Made by a program: the position numbers and the translations under genes
Assembly (NCBI GenBank): GCA_964558395.1
Contig: CAZLDS010000006.1
Location: 1 to 64,000 of the forward strand
Direction: 5' to 3'
DNA from: CSP1-5 sp964558395
GTDB taxonomy: Bacteria; Methylomirabilota; Methylomirabilia; Methylomirabilales; CSP1-5
DNA length: 64,000 nt
Notes under the pieces: model-generated
What the model saw: only the letters and a program-made list of their open reading frames with translations
What the model was told of the DNA's origin: nothing
Databases searched by the model: none
Shown here: positions 8,664 through 16,103 of the stretch, piece by piece
How positions within the stretch are numbered: the first letter of the stretch is position 1
How the letters are laid out: the number at the start of each line of letters is the position of its first letter

Positions 8664-10169
8664 GTGAGTCTGCTCCACCTCCTGCAGCGATCCGCAGAGA
8701 AGTTCGGCGATCGGACCGCCCTGCTCGCCGGCGATCGGTTGATGTCTTACGACGAGCTCTGGGAGTCTGTCATACAGCTTGGCGCCGCCCTCCGCCACTC
8801 GGAAGTCACCCCGGGGGAACGGGTCGGTCTTATGTTGCCCAACATGCCGGCCTTCGTTCAGGCATACTTCGGTATCCTAGCGGCTGGCGCCACGGTGGTG
8901 CCGTTTAATACGTTGTATAAGCCTGAAGAAATCCGATACATTCTCGAAGATGCGACGATTCGACGGATCCTCACTAGCAAGATCTTTCTGCGGGATATAC
9001 AAGAAGCGGCGGTGCCTCTTACGTTTCCGGTGTGCGCCATCGCACTGGATGCCGGCTTTGATCCGCTGGAATCTGGGCGCCCTGGGGTAGCGGCCAGCAC
9101 CGGTCCGGAACGACTGCTCGGAAACCGAGAAGACGTGGCCGTGTGTCTGTACACCTCAGGGACCACAGGGCGGTCGAAGGGCGCTTTGCTCACCCACCAC
9201 AATCTGCTGAGCAACATTGAGTCATTTCACCAAATCGCCCCCTGTGACGAACACGATCGCTTCCTCTGCGTGCTTCCTCTGTTTCACTCCTTCGCCGCCA
9301 CCGTCGTCATGCTCTTTCCGTTGAGTATCGGGGGGACCATTGTGTTAGAACCCCGATTTGTTCCCGAACAAGTCCTCCGGAGCATGGCGGAAAAACACGT
9401 CACGGTCGTGACGGCTGTCCCCTCCATGTTTGCTGTATGGACGCAGCTTCCCCCTCTTACCCTTGACCTGTCCGCGGCCCGGTTTGCCGTATCCGGAGGC
9501 GCACCGCTCCCCATCGAAGTTCTTTATCGATTTGAAGCCCGATACGGGATCCCGATCTACGAAGGCTATGGGCTGACCGAGGCGGCCCCGGTTTTGACTG
9601 AAAATCCTCTTTTGGGTCATAGGAAAATCGGTTCAGTGGGACCGCCGCTGCCGGGAGTCGAGCTTCGGGTCGTGGATGGTGCGGGGCAAGACGTCCCGGT
9701 GGGAGAGGTGGGCGAGATTGTTGCGCGAGGGGGGAACATCATGCAAGGCTATCTAAACCGGCCTGAGGAGACCGCGGCGATCTTGAAGGACGGGTGGCTT
9801 TCCTCTGGCGATCTGGGTCGACGCGATGCCGATGGATATTTCTATATCGTCAACCGCAAAAAGGACCTGATTATTGTCGGGGGCTTGAACGTCTATCCAC
9901 GGGAAGTCGAGGACATCCTGACGGCCCATCCGGCTGTGGCGGAGGTCGCCGTGATTGGTGTTCCCGACTCCACGCGAGGCGAAGTGCCGAAGGCCTACAT
10001 CGTCCTGAAGCCGGGAGCGACTGCCTCAAGACAAGAACTCCTGCGCTTCGTGCGTGCACGCGCGGCGTCCTTTAAGGTTCCTCGAGACGTGGAGTTTTGT
10101 GAGGGTTTACCGAGAACGATCTCCGGGAAGGTCTTACGGCACCACCTGGGCTCCGACGCGAAGGCGTGA
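8664..10169 (+). CDS. Long-chain fatty acid-CoA ligase-like AMP-binding enzyme
   Basis: ANL-superfamily adenylating enzyme of 501 residues. Visible motifs: P-loop YTSGTTGRSKGALLTHHN, the aromatic/Gly motif IYEGYGLTEAAP, SSGDLGRRDADGY, and the C-terminal hinge region VNRKKDLIIVGGLNVYPREV with the catalytic Lys in SGKVLR near the end. This is the layout of FadD-type ligases that activate fatty acids to acyl-CoA through acyl-AMP. GTG 8664 is chosen because GAGGTG lies six bases upstream and its promoter is at 8604, which excludes the longer frame from 8604. Chain-length preference is unknown. It overlaps the next gene by four bases (ATGA). Confidence 0.88.
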   Translation: MSLLHLLQRSAEKFGDRTALLAGDRLMSYDELWESVIQLGAALRHSEVTPGERVGLMLPNMPAFVQAYFGILAAGATVVPFNTLYKPEEIRYILEDATIRRILTSKIFLRDIQEAAVPLTFPVCAIALDAGFDPLESGRPGVAASTGPERLLGNREDVAVCLYTSGTTGRSKGALLTHHNLLSNIESFHQIAPCDEHDRFLCVLPLFHSFAATVVMLFPLSIGGTIVLEPRFVPEQVLRSMAEKHVTVVTAVPSMFAVWTQLPPLTLDLSAARFAVSGGAPLPIEVLYRFEARYGIPIYEGYGLTEAAPVLTENPLLGHRKIGSVGPPLPGVELRVVDGAGQDVPVGEVGEIVARGGNIMQGYLNRPEETAAILKDGWLSSGDLGRRDADGYFYIVNRKKDLIIVGGLNVYPREVEDILTAHPAVAEVAVIGVPDSTRGEVPKAYIVLKPGATASRQELLRFVRARAASFKVPRDVEFCEGLPRTISGKVLRHHLGSDAKA

Positions 10170-11200
10170 TGAGAATGAGGGAGGGAAGCCACGTGGCGGC
10201 GGAACGGGTAGCCGTGAAGGATCTGAAAATCAATGATGCCGTGACCTCTTTCTTTCTGGTGCGCAATCCCCAACACCGCCTCCGGAAGACCGGGGAGCCT
10301 TTCTTCACTGTTCTCCTGACCGATCACACTGGGGAGCTGCCTGCGGTGATGTGGGAAGATCTTGAAGGGATTGGAGCGCAGATCCAGGAAGGGGATCTGG
10401 TGAAGGTGCACGGTGTTATCGGGAGTTACCAGGGCGAGATGCAACTGACGATTCAGCGCCTGCGGCTGGCGCGGGAAGGGGAGGCCGCCCTGGAAAATTT
10501 TCTTCCTGCCACCGAGGGCGATGTGGGCGCGATGCTCGCCTTTCTCCAGGAGACGATTCACGGGTTCAGCAACGATCCCCTCAAACGACTCCTCGGTCGT
10601 ATCTTTGAAAAGGAAGGCTTTCGCCAGGCCTTTGTCGCTGCTCCGGCGGCCAAGGGACTTCACCACGCGTACCTCGGCGGGCTGCTCGAGCACACCGTTT
10701 CGGTCGTGAAGCTCTGCAAAGACATCGCGGCACATTACAGGGGAGTCGTCGATCTGGATCTCCTCCTTGCGAGCGCGATCCTTCACGATGCGGGGAAGAT
10801 CTTTGAGTTGACGTGGAACCGTGGCTTTGATTACTCCGACGAGGGCCGGCTCCTCGGTCACATCACACAGGGGGCGATGTTTGTTGAGGAGCAGATCGGA
10901 CAGATTCCCGACTTCCCGCTGCGACTTCGCATGGAGCTGTTGCACAACATCTTGAGCCATCACGGGCAATATGAGTGGGGCTCGCCGCGGCGACCGAAGA
11001 CCGTGGAGGCCCTGATTCTACACGCGGTGGAGAATTTGGACGGGAAGGTCAACCTCTTTCTCAAGCTCGTCAAGCAGCATCCCGATCCGCACCGGGGGGG
11101 ATGGACCGTCTTCCACCGAAGCTTCCAACGCCCGCTCTTTTTTGGAGAACCGGAATCGCCTGAGGGAGGACCCGAGGAACCACACGAAGAGGAGAGCTAG
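10166..11200 (+). CDS. OB-fold/HD-domain 3'-5' exoribonuclease, YhaM-like
   Basis: Protein of 344 residues. An OB-fold nucleic-acid-binding domain (about 18-105, with the DHTGELPAVMW strand pair) is followed by an HD phosphohydrolase domain (about 160-310). The metal ligands are visible: LHHAYLGGLLEHT, AILHDAGK, and later LLHNILSHHG and HAVENLDGKV. This architecture defines the YhaM/CBF1 family of 3'-5' exonucleases. It begins inside the stop of the acyl-CoA ligase gene. The last 25 residues are acidic and low-complexity. An HD hydrolase acting on another nucleotide is possible, but the OB-HD order is characteristic. Confidence 0.82.
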   Translation: MMRMREGSHVAAERVAVKDLKINDAVTSFFLVRNPQHRLRKTGEPFFTVLLTDHTGELPAVMWEDLEGIGAQIQEGDLVKVHGVIGSYQGEMQLTIQRLRLAREGEAALENFLPATEGDVGAMLAFLQETIHGFSNDPLKRLLGRIFEKEGFRQAFVAAPAAKGLHHAYLGGLLEHTVSVVKLCKDIAAHYRGVVDLDLLLASAILHDAGKIFELTWNRGFDYSDEGRLLGHITQGAMFVEEQIGQIPDFPLRLRMELLHNILSHHGQYEWGSPRRPKTVEALILHAVENLDGKVNLFLKLVKQHPDPHRGGWTVFHRSFQRPLFFGEPESPEGGPEEPHEEES

Positions 11201-11303
11201 GGGAGAAAGGTCCCTTGCCCTGCGCGGGATTGCCCGGTTCCCTTGAAGAACCCTGTCAACCGAGGACGGGTATCCTGCGATGGCCAAAGAGGCAAAAAAA
11301 GTG

Positions 11304-11335
11304 TTGACAAAAAAGTATCCCTTGATGTATTTAAT
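11304..11335 (+). promoter_or_regulatory. Promoter of the wHTH-NTase/HEPN pair
   Basis: TTGACA (11304-11309) followed by an AT-rich TATTTAAT stretch (11328-11335) that would supply the -10, although no hexamer at the ideal spacing is perfect. The -10 lies inside the spacer of a perfect inverted repeat, so a bound protein would block polymerase. Confidence 0.55.
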
Positions 11336-11348
11336 TCATCAAGGGATA
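11316..11348. promoter_or_regulatory. Palindromic operator: 12-bp perfect inverted repeat
   Basis: Left arm TATCCCTTGATG (11316-11327) and right arm CATCAAGGGATA (11337-11348) are exact reverse complements around a nine-base AT spacer. The right arm also supplies AAGGGA, the likely ribosome-binding site of the ATG at 11354. The position between TTGACA and the start of a wHTH protein is the classic layout of an autoregulated operator. Confidence 0.7.
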
Positions 11349-11353
11349 AATGG

Positions 11354-11914
11354 ATGCTGGATAGGCTCTTTTCGTCGGAGACGCGGGTAGATTTACTGGA
11401 TCTTTTTTTGAGGCATCCAGAAGATCGGTTTTATGTGCGACAGATAGTCCGCGAGCTCAACCGAGACATCTCAGGGATTAAACGGGAGCTAGACAATTTG
11501 GAAAAAGCAGGCCTGCTGACAAGCACCAAGGTTGGTAATCTTCGTTACTACACCGCCGACAAAAGTTTTCCTCTTTATCCCGAACTCAAGGCAATCATCG
11601 ATAAGACGCGAGGGGTTCCTCAGGCGATTGGTGAGGCGCTTCGGAGTATTCCCGGAATCCGGGTGGCCGTCATCTTCGGGGAGAGTGAGGCACCGGACCG
11701 AGAGGGCATCGACCTGTTGGTCGTGGGGCGACCGCGTATGGCGCAATTGAATCGGCGCGTGGCGGACCTCGAGCTCCGGATCGGACGCAATATCAATTAC
11801 CTGGTGTTTGACGAAGGAGAGTATCAGCGACGGCAGGCGGAAGGGGACCCTTTCTTGAAGGAGGTCGTGCAGGGAAGCACGACGCCCTTGATCGGCTCGT
11901 TCAATGATCTGTGA
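11354..11914 (+). CDS. Winged-helix regulator fused to degenerate MNT nucleotidyltransferase (candidate antitoxin)
   Basis: Protein of 186 residues from ATG 11354; a longer frame from 11243 would run through the operator and promoter and is rejected. Residues 1-70 form a wHTH (SSETRVDLLDLFLRHPEDRF, VRQIVRELNRDISGIKREL, KAGLLTSTKVGNLRYY). Residues 100-160 resemble the MNT-type nucleotidyltransferase fold, but the usual GSxxxG and SDxDL signature is reduced to IFGESEAPDREGIDLLVVG: the GS Ser is Glu and the first catalytic Asp is replaced, so only the second Asp survives. It overlaps the HEPN gene by 11 bases. MNT-HEPN pairs are known toxin-antitoxin modules; acting as repressor and antitoxin is inference. 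Confidence 0.75.
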   Translation: MLDRLFSSETRVDLLDLFLRHPEDRFYVRQIVRELNRDISGIKRELDNLEKAGLLTSTKVGNLRYYTADKSFPLYPELKAIIDKTRGVPQAIGEALRSIPGIRVAVIFGESEAPDREGIDLLVVGRPRMAQLNRRVADLELRIGRNINYLVFDEGEYQRRQAEGDPFLKEVVQGSTTPLIGSFNDL

Positions 11915-12353
11915 ACAACTCAAAGCGAAAGGCTTACTGGAGGTCGTGGCACCTAACTTGCAGCGCGCAAACCGTTTTATGGCACGGGCGGAAAAGGATC
12001 TGAAGACGGCACAAGCCATGGTGGGGACCGATGCCGAGTGGGCGTACGTCGTTGCCGCGCACGCCATACTGCGCGCGGGGCGGGCCTTGACGCTGGCGGA
12101 AGGCCTCCGTCCTCGAGGACGCGATCAGGCCCGGACGCTCCTGCAGATGACGGTGAGTCTTGTCGGCGAGGAAGAGCCTTCTATGGTAGAAGATCTTGAG
12201 CAAGTTCGGAAGAAGGGCCAGTATTTCTTAGAGGCAGCCGACCGCCCGATTTCCTTGTACGAACTGGAAGCGACGCTGAATATTGCGGAGCAACTCGTCC
12301 GTGTCGTGGCCAAGCGCGTCTATGCGAAAGACCGTCAGACGCGTCTGTTATAG
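11904..12353 (+). CDS. HEPN-domain protein, partner of the wHTH-NTase protein (candidate toxin)
   Basis: Protein of 149 residues. The helical core matches HEPN proteins: NRFMARAEKDLKTAQAMV, then AYVVAAHAILRAGRALTLAE, a loop, and a C-terminal helix LEATLNIAEQLVRVVAKRV. The canonical HEPN RNase motif RxxxxH is not evident; the RGRDQ loop may stand in its place. It could therefore be a non-catalytic HEPN or one with a divergent centre. It starts inside the upstream gene (11-base overlap), so expression is coupled. HEPN plus MNT pairs usually form toxin-antitoxin complexes in which the MNT protein AMPylates HEPN; here the transferase looks inactive. Confidence 0.68.
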   Translation: MICEQLKAKGLLEVVAPNLQRANRFMARAEKDLKTAQAMVGTDAEWAYVVAAHAILRAGRALTLAEGLRPRGRDQARTLLQMTVSLVGEEEPSMVEDLEQVRKKGQYFLEAADRPISLYELEATLNIAEQLVRVVAKRVYAKDRQTRLL

Positions 12354-12396
12354 CGTACGACCCGTCCCCCGGACAGTGTCGCGGGGGATGACCTAC

Positions 12397-12552
12397 GAGG
12401 AAAGGGGGTGAGACTGGATGGCTAAGCGAAAAGGTGGGAAGAAGAAGGCTACCAAGAAGGCAGCTCCCAAGAGAAAAAAGAAACGGAAATAGGGAGAGTG
12501 CCAACTGGCTCGTGATGAATACTCTGGAGGAAAGGGGGTGAGACTGGATGGC
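12397..12552 (+). repeat. Direct repeat: identical 26-bp leader in front of two micro-ORFs
   Basis: Bases 12397-12422 and 12527-12552 are identical (GAGGAAAGGGGGTGAGACTG followed by GATGGC) and span the SD and ATG of both Lys-rich micro-ORFs, 130 bases apart. This indicates tandem duplication of a translated unit. Confidence 0.85.
12418..12492 (+). CDS. Lys-rich micro-protein 1 (24 aa)
   Basis: ATG GCT AAG CGA gives a 24-residue peptide beginning MAKRKGGKKKATKKAAPKRK, almost entirely Lys, Arg and Ala. The AAAGGGGGTGAG leader is a strong ribosome-binding site. The composition resembles the Lys/Ala/Pro-rich tails of histone H1-like and AlgP-like bacterial proteins, suggesting nucleic-acid or polyphosphate binding (inference). 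It follows the HEPN gene, with a CCCCCG/CGGGGG hairpin (12366-12387) between. Too short for homology assignment. Confidence 0.6.
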   Translation: MAKRKGGKKKATKKAAPKRKKKRK

Positions 12553-12616
12553 CAAGAAGAGGAAAGCAGCCAAGAAGACCACGAAGAAAGCAGGTGGCAA
12601 GAAGAAAAAGAAATAA
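12548..12616 (+). CDS. Lys-rich micro-protein 2 (22 aa)
   Basis: The second copy encodes MAKKRKAAKKTTKKAGGKKK and two more Lys. It shares the exact 26-base leader of copy 1 while the peptide differs in spacing but not in composition, so both initiation region and coding character appear to be maintained. A perfect 10-bp stem terminator follows 11 bases after the stop, so the two form a discrete transcript end. Confidence 0.6.
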   Translation: MAKKRKAAKKTTKKAGGKKKKK

Positions 12617-12627
12617 GAATGCTGCCT

Positions 12628-12660
12628 GGCTGGGGGACTGTCCCCCAGCCGTACTTATAT
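12628..12660 (+). terminator. Intrinsic-type terminator after the micro-ORFs
   Basis: GGCTGGGGGA (12628-12637), loop CTG, TCCCCCAGCC (12641-12650): a perfect 10-bp stem with a three-base loop. The tail (GTACTTATATTCC) is only moderately T-rich. The following stretch to 12873 holds no gene I can support. Confidence 0.65.
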
Positions 12661-12873
12661 TCCTATCTTCTGGTGTGAAGGAGGTTGGAACATTACAAGT
12701 CGTCGCATGGTAGACGGCGCGGGATGAGGGCAATAGCGTTGCCAGCGTCCTGAGCATCACACAGCGAGAGTCTTCCTTTCCCTCAAGGAATGAGCCCCTT
12801 ACTTGTCTTCCCTGAGCGGCCATGGTATCTTTCTCTCCAGGTATCTCATTCTCCTGTTTGACTCGAGATCGAT

Positions 12874-14043
12874 ATGGAATCTTTTGCAGCTCTCGACTAC
12901 TACCGCGTGGATGAATTGTATTCGGATGAAGAGCGCTTGGTCCGAGATACGGTCCGAGACTTCGTCGATGCCGAAGTGCTTCCGGTCATCGAGACACATC
13001 ATCGCCAGGGGACCTTTCCCGTGGACCTTATCCCGCACCTGGGGGCGTTGGGCGTTTTGGGCGCTAATCTACAGGGGCACGGTTGTCCGGGGGTGACTGA
13101 GGTGGCCTATGGGCTCATTATGCAGGAGCTTGAGCGGGGAGATAGCGCGCTCAGGAGCTTTGCCTCGGTTCAGGGAGCGCTGGTCATGTACCCCATCTAC
13201 ACCTTCGGCACGGAGGCGCAAAAGACCGAATGGCTGCCGCGCCTCGCTCGAGGCGAAAAGATCGGATGTTTCGGGCTCACCGAGCCGGATCATGGATCCG
13301 ATCCTGGAAGCATGGCGAGCAAGGCGATGCGACGAGGCGACCACTATATTCTGAATGGTAGCAAGCTCTGGATTACCAACGGGACGATTTCGGATGTGGC
13401 AGTCGTCTGGGCCCGGACCGATGAGGGGATTCGCGGCTTCTTGGTGGAGAAGGGAACGCCGGGGTTTGCGACACGGGAGATCCACGGAAAATTCTCCCTG
13501 CGTGCCTCCATTACGTCCGAGCTGATCTTTCAAAATTGCTGCGTCCCGCACGAGAATCTATTACCCGGAACCGAAAAGGGATTAAAGGCAGCGTTCGCAT
13601 GTCTCAGTCAGGCGAGGTATGGAATTGCCTGGGGGGCTGTGGGCGCCGCTCTGGCATGCTACGATGTTGCGCTCCAATACGCCAAGACGCGGAGCCAATT
13701 TGGCCGGCCCATTGCCGGGTTCCAACTCGTGCAGCAAAAGCTCGTCTATATGCTCACCGAGATTACCAAGGCCCAACTCCTCTGTTATCGACTAGGCCAG
13801 TTGAAACAGGCGAGAAGTATCCACCATGCGCAGATCTCGCTCGCCAAGATGAACAATGTGGAGAAAGCCAGGGAAATCGCCCGCCTGGCCCGAGAGCTTT
13901 TGGGGGCGGCTGGCATTGTGGACGAGTATCCAGTGATTCGCCACATGCTGAATCTCGAGACCCTCTCCACCTATGAGGGGACACACGATATTCACACGCT
14001 TATCCTCGGGCGGGACATCACCAGCCTGAGCGCCTTTGCCTGA
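12874..14043 (+). CDS. gcdH: Glutaryl-CoA dehydrogenase-type acyl-CoA dehydrogenase
   Basis: FAD-dependent acyl-CoA dehydrogenase of 389 residues. The sequence GCFGLTEPDHGSDPGSM and the catalytic Glu in TYEGTHDIHTLILGRDI are the forms seen in glutaryl-CoA dehydrogenases, which oxidise and decarboxylate glutaryl-CoA to crotonyl-CoA in lysine/tryptophan or aromatic breakdown. The C-terminal FAD-binding helix QFGRPIAGFQLVQQKL is intact. It stands alone, with no ETF or other beta-oxidation genes beside it, so the pathway in this organism is not defined by context. The ATG at 12874 has only a weak SD. Confidence 0.85.
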   Translation: MESFAALDYYRVDELYSDEERLVRDTVRDFVDAEVLPVIETHHRQGTFPVDLIPHLGALGVLGANLQGHGCPGVTEVAYGLIMQELERGDSALRSFASVQGALVMYPIYTFGTEAQKTEWLPRLARGEKIGCFGLTEPDHGSDPGSMASKAMRRGDHYILNGSKLWITNGTISDVAVVWARTDEGIRGFLVEKGTPGFATREIHGKFSLRASITSELIFQNCCVPHENLLPGTEKGLKAAFACLSQARYGIAWGAVGAALACYDVALQYAKTRSQFGRPIAGFQLVQQKLVYMLTEITKAQLLCYRLGQLKQARSIHHAQISLAKMNNVEKAREIARLARELLGAAGIVDEYPVIRHMLNLETLSTYEGTHDIHTLILGRDITSLSAFA

Positions 14044-14152
14044 TCTTCCCCCATTTTGCTTCTCCCGCGCGACTTGCAAACCCTGGTGGAATACGCATCC
14101 TCCCGGTTTCCCCCCTTTACTTTGTCCGATGGGTATGGTATGAAAAGCCACC

Positions 14153-14737
14153 ATGCGAGTCACGTTCCGCATCATCATGGTGACGGGTGCGCTCACCGGG
14201 ATGGGTTTTCTCGGGGCCCGGGTCCCAGGGGTCGGAGCAGAGCAAACGCGCCCCGCCGTCTCCCCGGCATCGCCCCAGGGGCCGGACACCGCCATTGAGC
14301 GGATTCGGATGACAGAGACCCAAAAGGGAAAACAAGTGTGGGAAGTTGAAGCAGATCGTGCAGAGGTTTTTGACGATCAAGGGAAAGCAGTCCTCACCCA
14401 AGTGGCCGATCCGGTGCGCATCGTCATTTACAATTCCGGGGAAACGTTAACCTCATTTGCGGGGAAGGTCATCGTGGACCTCAAAACGAAGGATCTCGAG
14501 CTCATCGGTAGTGTTCGATCTGAATCCAGCCAGGGCACAAGAATGTTCACCGAGTTCGTGAGCTGGTCCGCAGGGAAGCGACAGATCAGCACCGATGCCC
14601 CCGTCATGATTGAAAAGGAAGGATATCAAATCCGGGGAAAGGGGATGGTCGCGGATACCGTTTTGGAGCAGGTGACCGTCCGCGAGCGGATTGCCTCTCA
14701 GGTCACGCTGTCTCGACAACGGGAGCCGGGGCGATGA
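14153..14737 (+). CDS. lptC: LPS export periplasmic protein LptC
   Basis: Protein of 194 residues with an N-terminal anchor or signal (about 5-28) and a beta-jellyroll domain (IERIRMTETQKGKQVWEVEA, GKAVLTQVADPVRIV). LptC is anchored in the inner membrane and passes LPS from LptB2FG to LptA. Identification rests on domain shape and on the adjoining lptA and lptB. It overlaps lptA by four bases (ATGA). Its presence is direct evidence of an LPS-type outer membrane. Confidence 0.85.
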   Translation: MRVTFRIIMVTGALTGMGFLGARVPGVGAEQTRPAVSPASPQGPDTAIERIRMTETQKGKQVWEVEADRAEVFDDQGKAVLTQVADPVRIVIYNSGETLTSFAGKVIVDLKTKDLELIGSVRSESSQGTRMFTEFVSWSAGKRQISTDAPVMIEKEGYQIRGKGMVADTVLEQVTVRERIASQVTLSRQREPGR

Positions 14738-15246
14738 GCCGGTCATGGAGAGGTGTATGGTTTTTTCTACTGTGCATGTGCGGCAGCGTCGCGCTGGCGG
14801 CCCAGACTTCGCCCTCGAAAGGAAAAGAGTCACAGCGGCCTACGACGGTGACCGCCGATCGTCTCGAGGTGAGTCTGAAGGATCGGCGGGCGATCTACAG
14901 CGGCAAAGTCGTCGCCAAGACGACGGACCTGACGGTCACCGCCAACCGGATGGAATTTGACTTCGATGAAAAGATGGAAGTCGTCGAACGGATGGATGCA
15001 GTCGGAAATGTTCATATCTCCCACACTGAGGGACACAACGCGGCTGCAGAGCGGGCGACCTATTACGTGGTGGAGGACAAGGTGATCCTCGAGGGGCACG
15101 CCAAGGCGTGGGGACAGGGAAACACGGTGAGCGGGACGCGGATAACCCTGTTTCTCAAAGAGGACCGTCAGGTCGTCGAGGGCAATGAGAACGAACGGGT
15201 CACAGCAATCATCACTCCCAAACAGCAACCTGGGCAGATGAGGTGA
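14734..15246 (+). CDS. lptA: LPS transport periplasmic bridge protein LptA (OstA family)
   Basis: Protein of 170 residues with a signal peptide (about 8-24, ending AAQT) and an OstA-like jellyroll: TVTADRLEVSLKDRRAIYSG, TVTANRMEFDFDEKMEVVER, ERATYYVVEDKVILEGHA, GTRITLFLKEDRQVVEGN. LptA oligomers carry LPS across the periplasm. It is translationally coupled to lptC and followed ten bases later by lptB. Confidence 0.92.
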   Translation: MSRSWRGVWFFLLCMCGSVALAAQTSPSKGKESQRPTTVTADRLEVSLKDRRAIYSGKVVAKTTDLTVTANRMEFDFDEKMEVVERMDAVGNVHISHTEGHNAAAERATYYVVEDKVILEGHAKAWGQGNTVSGTRITLFLKEDRQVVEGNENERVTAIITPKQQPGQMR

Positions 15247-15256
15247 ACCTGGGCTG

Positions 15257-16021
15257 GTGAATCAAGAATCGAGCATTCGGTTAGAGGTAAACATTCAGGA
15301 AGATGGTCTTCGGGCTCAGGGGCTGGTCAAGGCCTACCGGGGCAGAAGGGTTGTTTCGAGGGTAAGCATAGCCATCAGGCCGGGGGAGGTGGTAGGGCTC
15401 TTGGGACCGAACGGCGCCGGGAAAACGACCACCTTCTATATGATCCTGGGCCTTGTCCGACCCGACGATGGTCGCGTGTTCCTGAATGGCGAAGAGATCA
15501 CGACGCTCGCCGTCTACCAGCGAGCCCGGCGTGGCATAGGATTTCTCCCACAGGAGCCATCAGTGTTCCGTCGCCTCACGGTCCGAGAGAATTTAATGGC
15601 CGTGCTCGAGACGCTTCCCCTGAGTGAGGCGGAGCGAGTGAAGCAATTGGATGACCTTCTCCACGAACTCACGATTGCTCATCTGGCCGCGACACCGGCC
15701 TATGGCCTCTCTGGGGGCGAGCGGCGGCGGGCTGAGATCGCCCGCTCGCTTGCGACGTCTCCTACGTTTATCCTCTTGGATGAACCCTTTGCGGGGATCG
15801 ATCCCATTGCCGTGTACGATATCCAGGCCATGCTCATGCAGCTCAAGAGCAGGGGGATTGGCCTCCTCGTTACCGACCATAACGTGCGAGAAACGTTGCA
15901 AATTGTCGATCGGGCCTATATCTTGCATAACGGAGAGCTTTTACTGTCTGGGACGGCGTCTGAACTCGCCGCCGACCAAAAGGCGCGTGAGATCTACCTC
16001 GGGGAGCGCTTTACCTTATAA
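15257..16021 (+). CDS. lptB: LPS export ABC transporter ATPase LptB
   Basis: Protein of 254 residues with Walker A GPNGAGKTTTF, signature LSGGERRRAEIARSLA, Walker B FILLDEPFAGIDPIAV and H-loop TDHNVRETL. LptB drives the LptFG permease; lptF and lptG are not in this window. The GTG at 15257 adds about 15 residues before the conserved core compared with typical LptB, so a later start is possible. The lptA-lptB-rpoN order is widely conserved. Confidence 0.93.
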   Translation: MNQESSIRLEVNIQEDGLRAQGLVKAYRGRRVVSRVSIAIRPGEVVGLLGPNGAGKTTTFYMILGLVRPDDGRVFLNGEEITTLAVYQRARRGIGFLPQEPSVFRRLTVRENLMAVLETLPLSEAERVKQLDDLLHELTIAHLAATPAYGLSGGERRRAEIARSLATSPTFILLDEPFAGIDPIAVYDIQAMLMQLKSRGIGLLVTDHNVRETLQIVDRAYILHNGELLLSGTASELAADQKAREIYLGERFTL

Positions 16022-16103
16022 GACGGGGACTTAGAGGTTAACGATGATCCTTGAGATTCATGATTGGTCGAACCCGATGTCGGTAACTCCGAGCTGAAGA
16101 GCC

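Noticed and set aside
11947..11962. TGGCACCTAACTTGCA, a sigma-54-like site
   Set aside because: Lies inside the HEPN coding sequence with no start downstream; likely chance.
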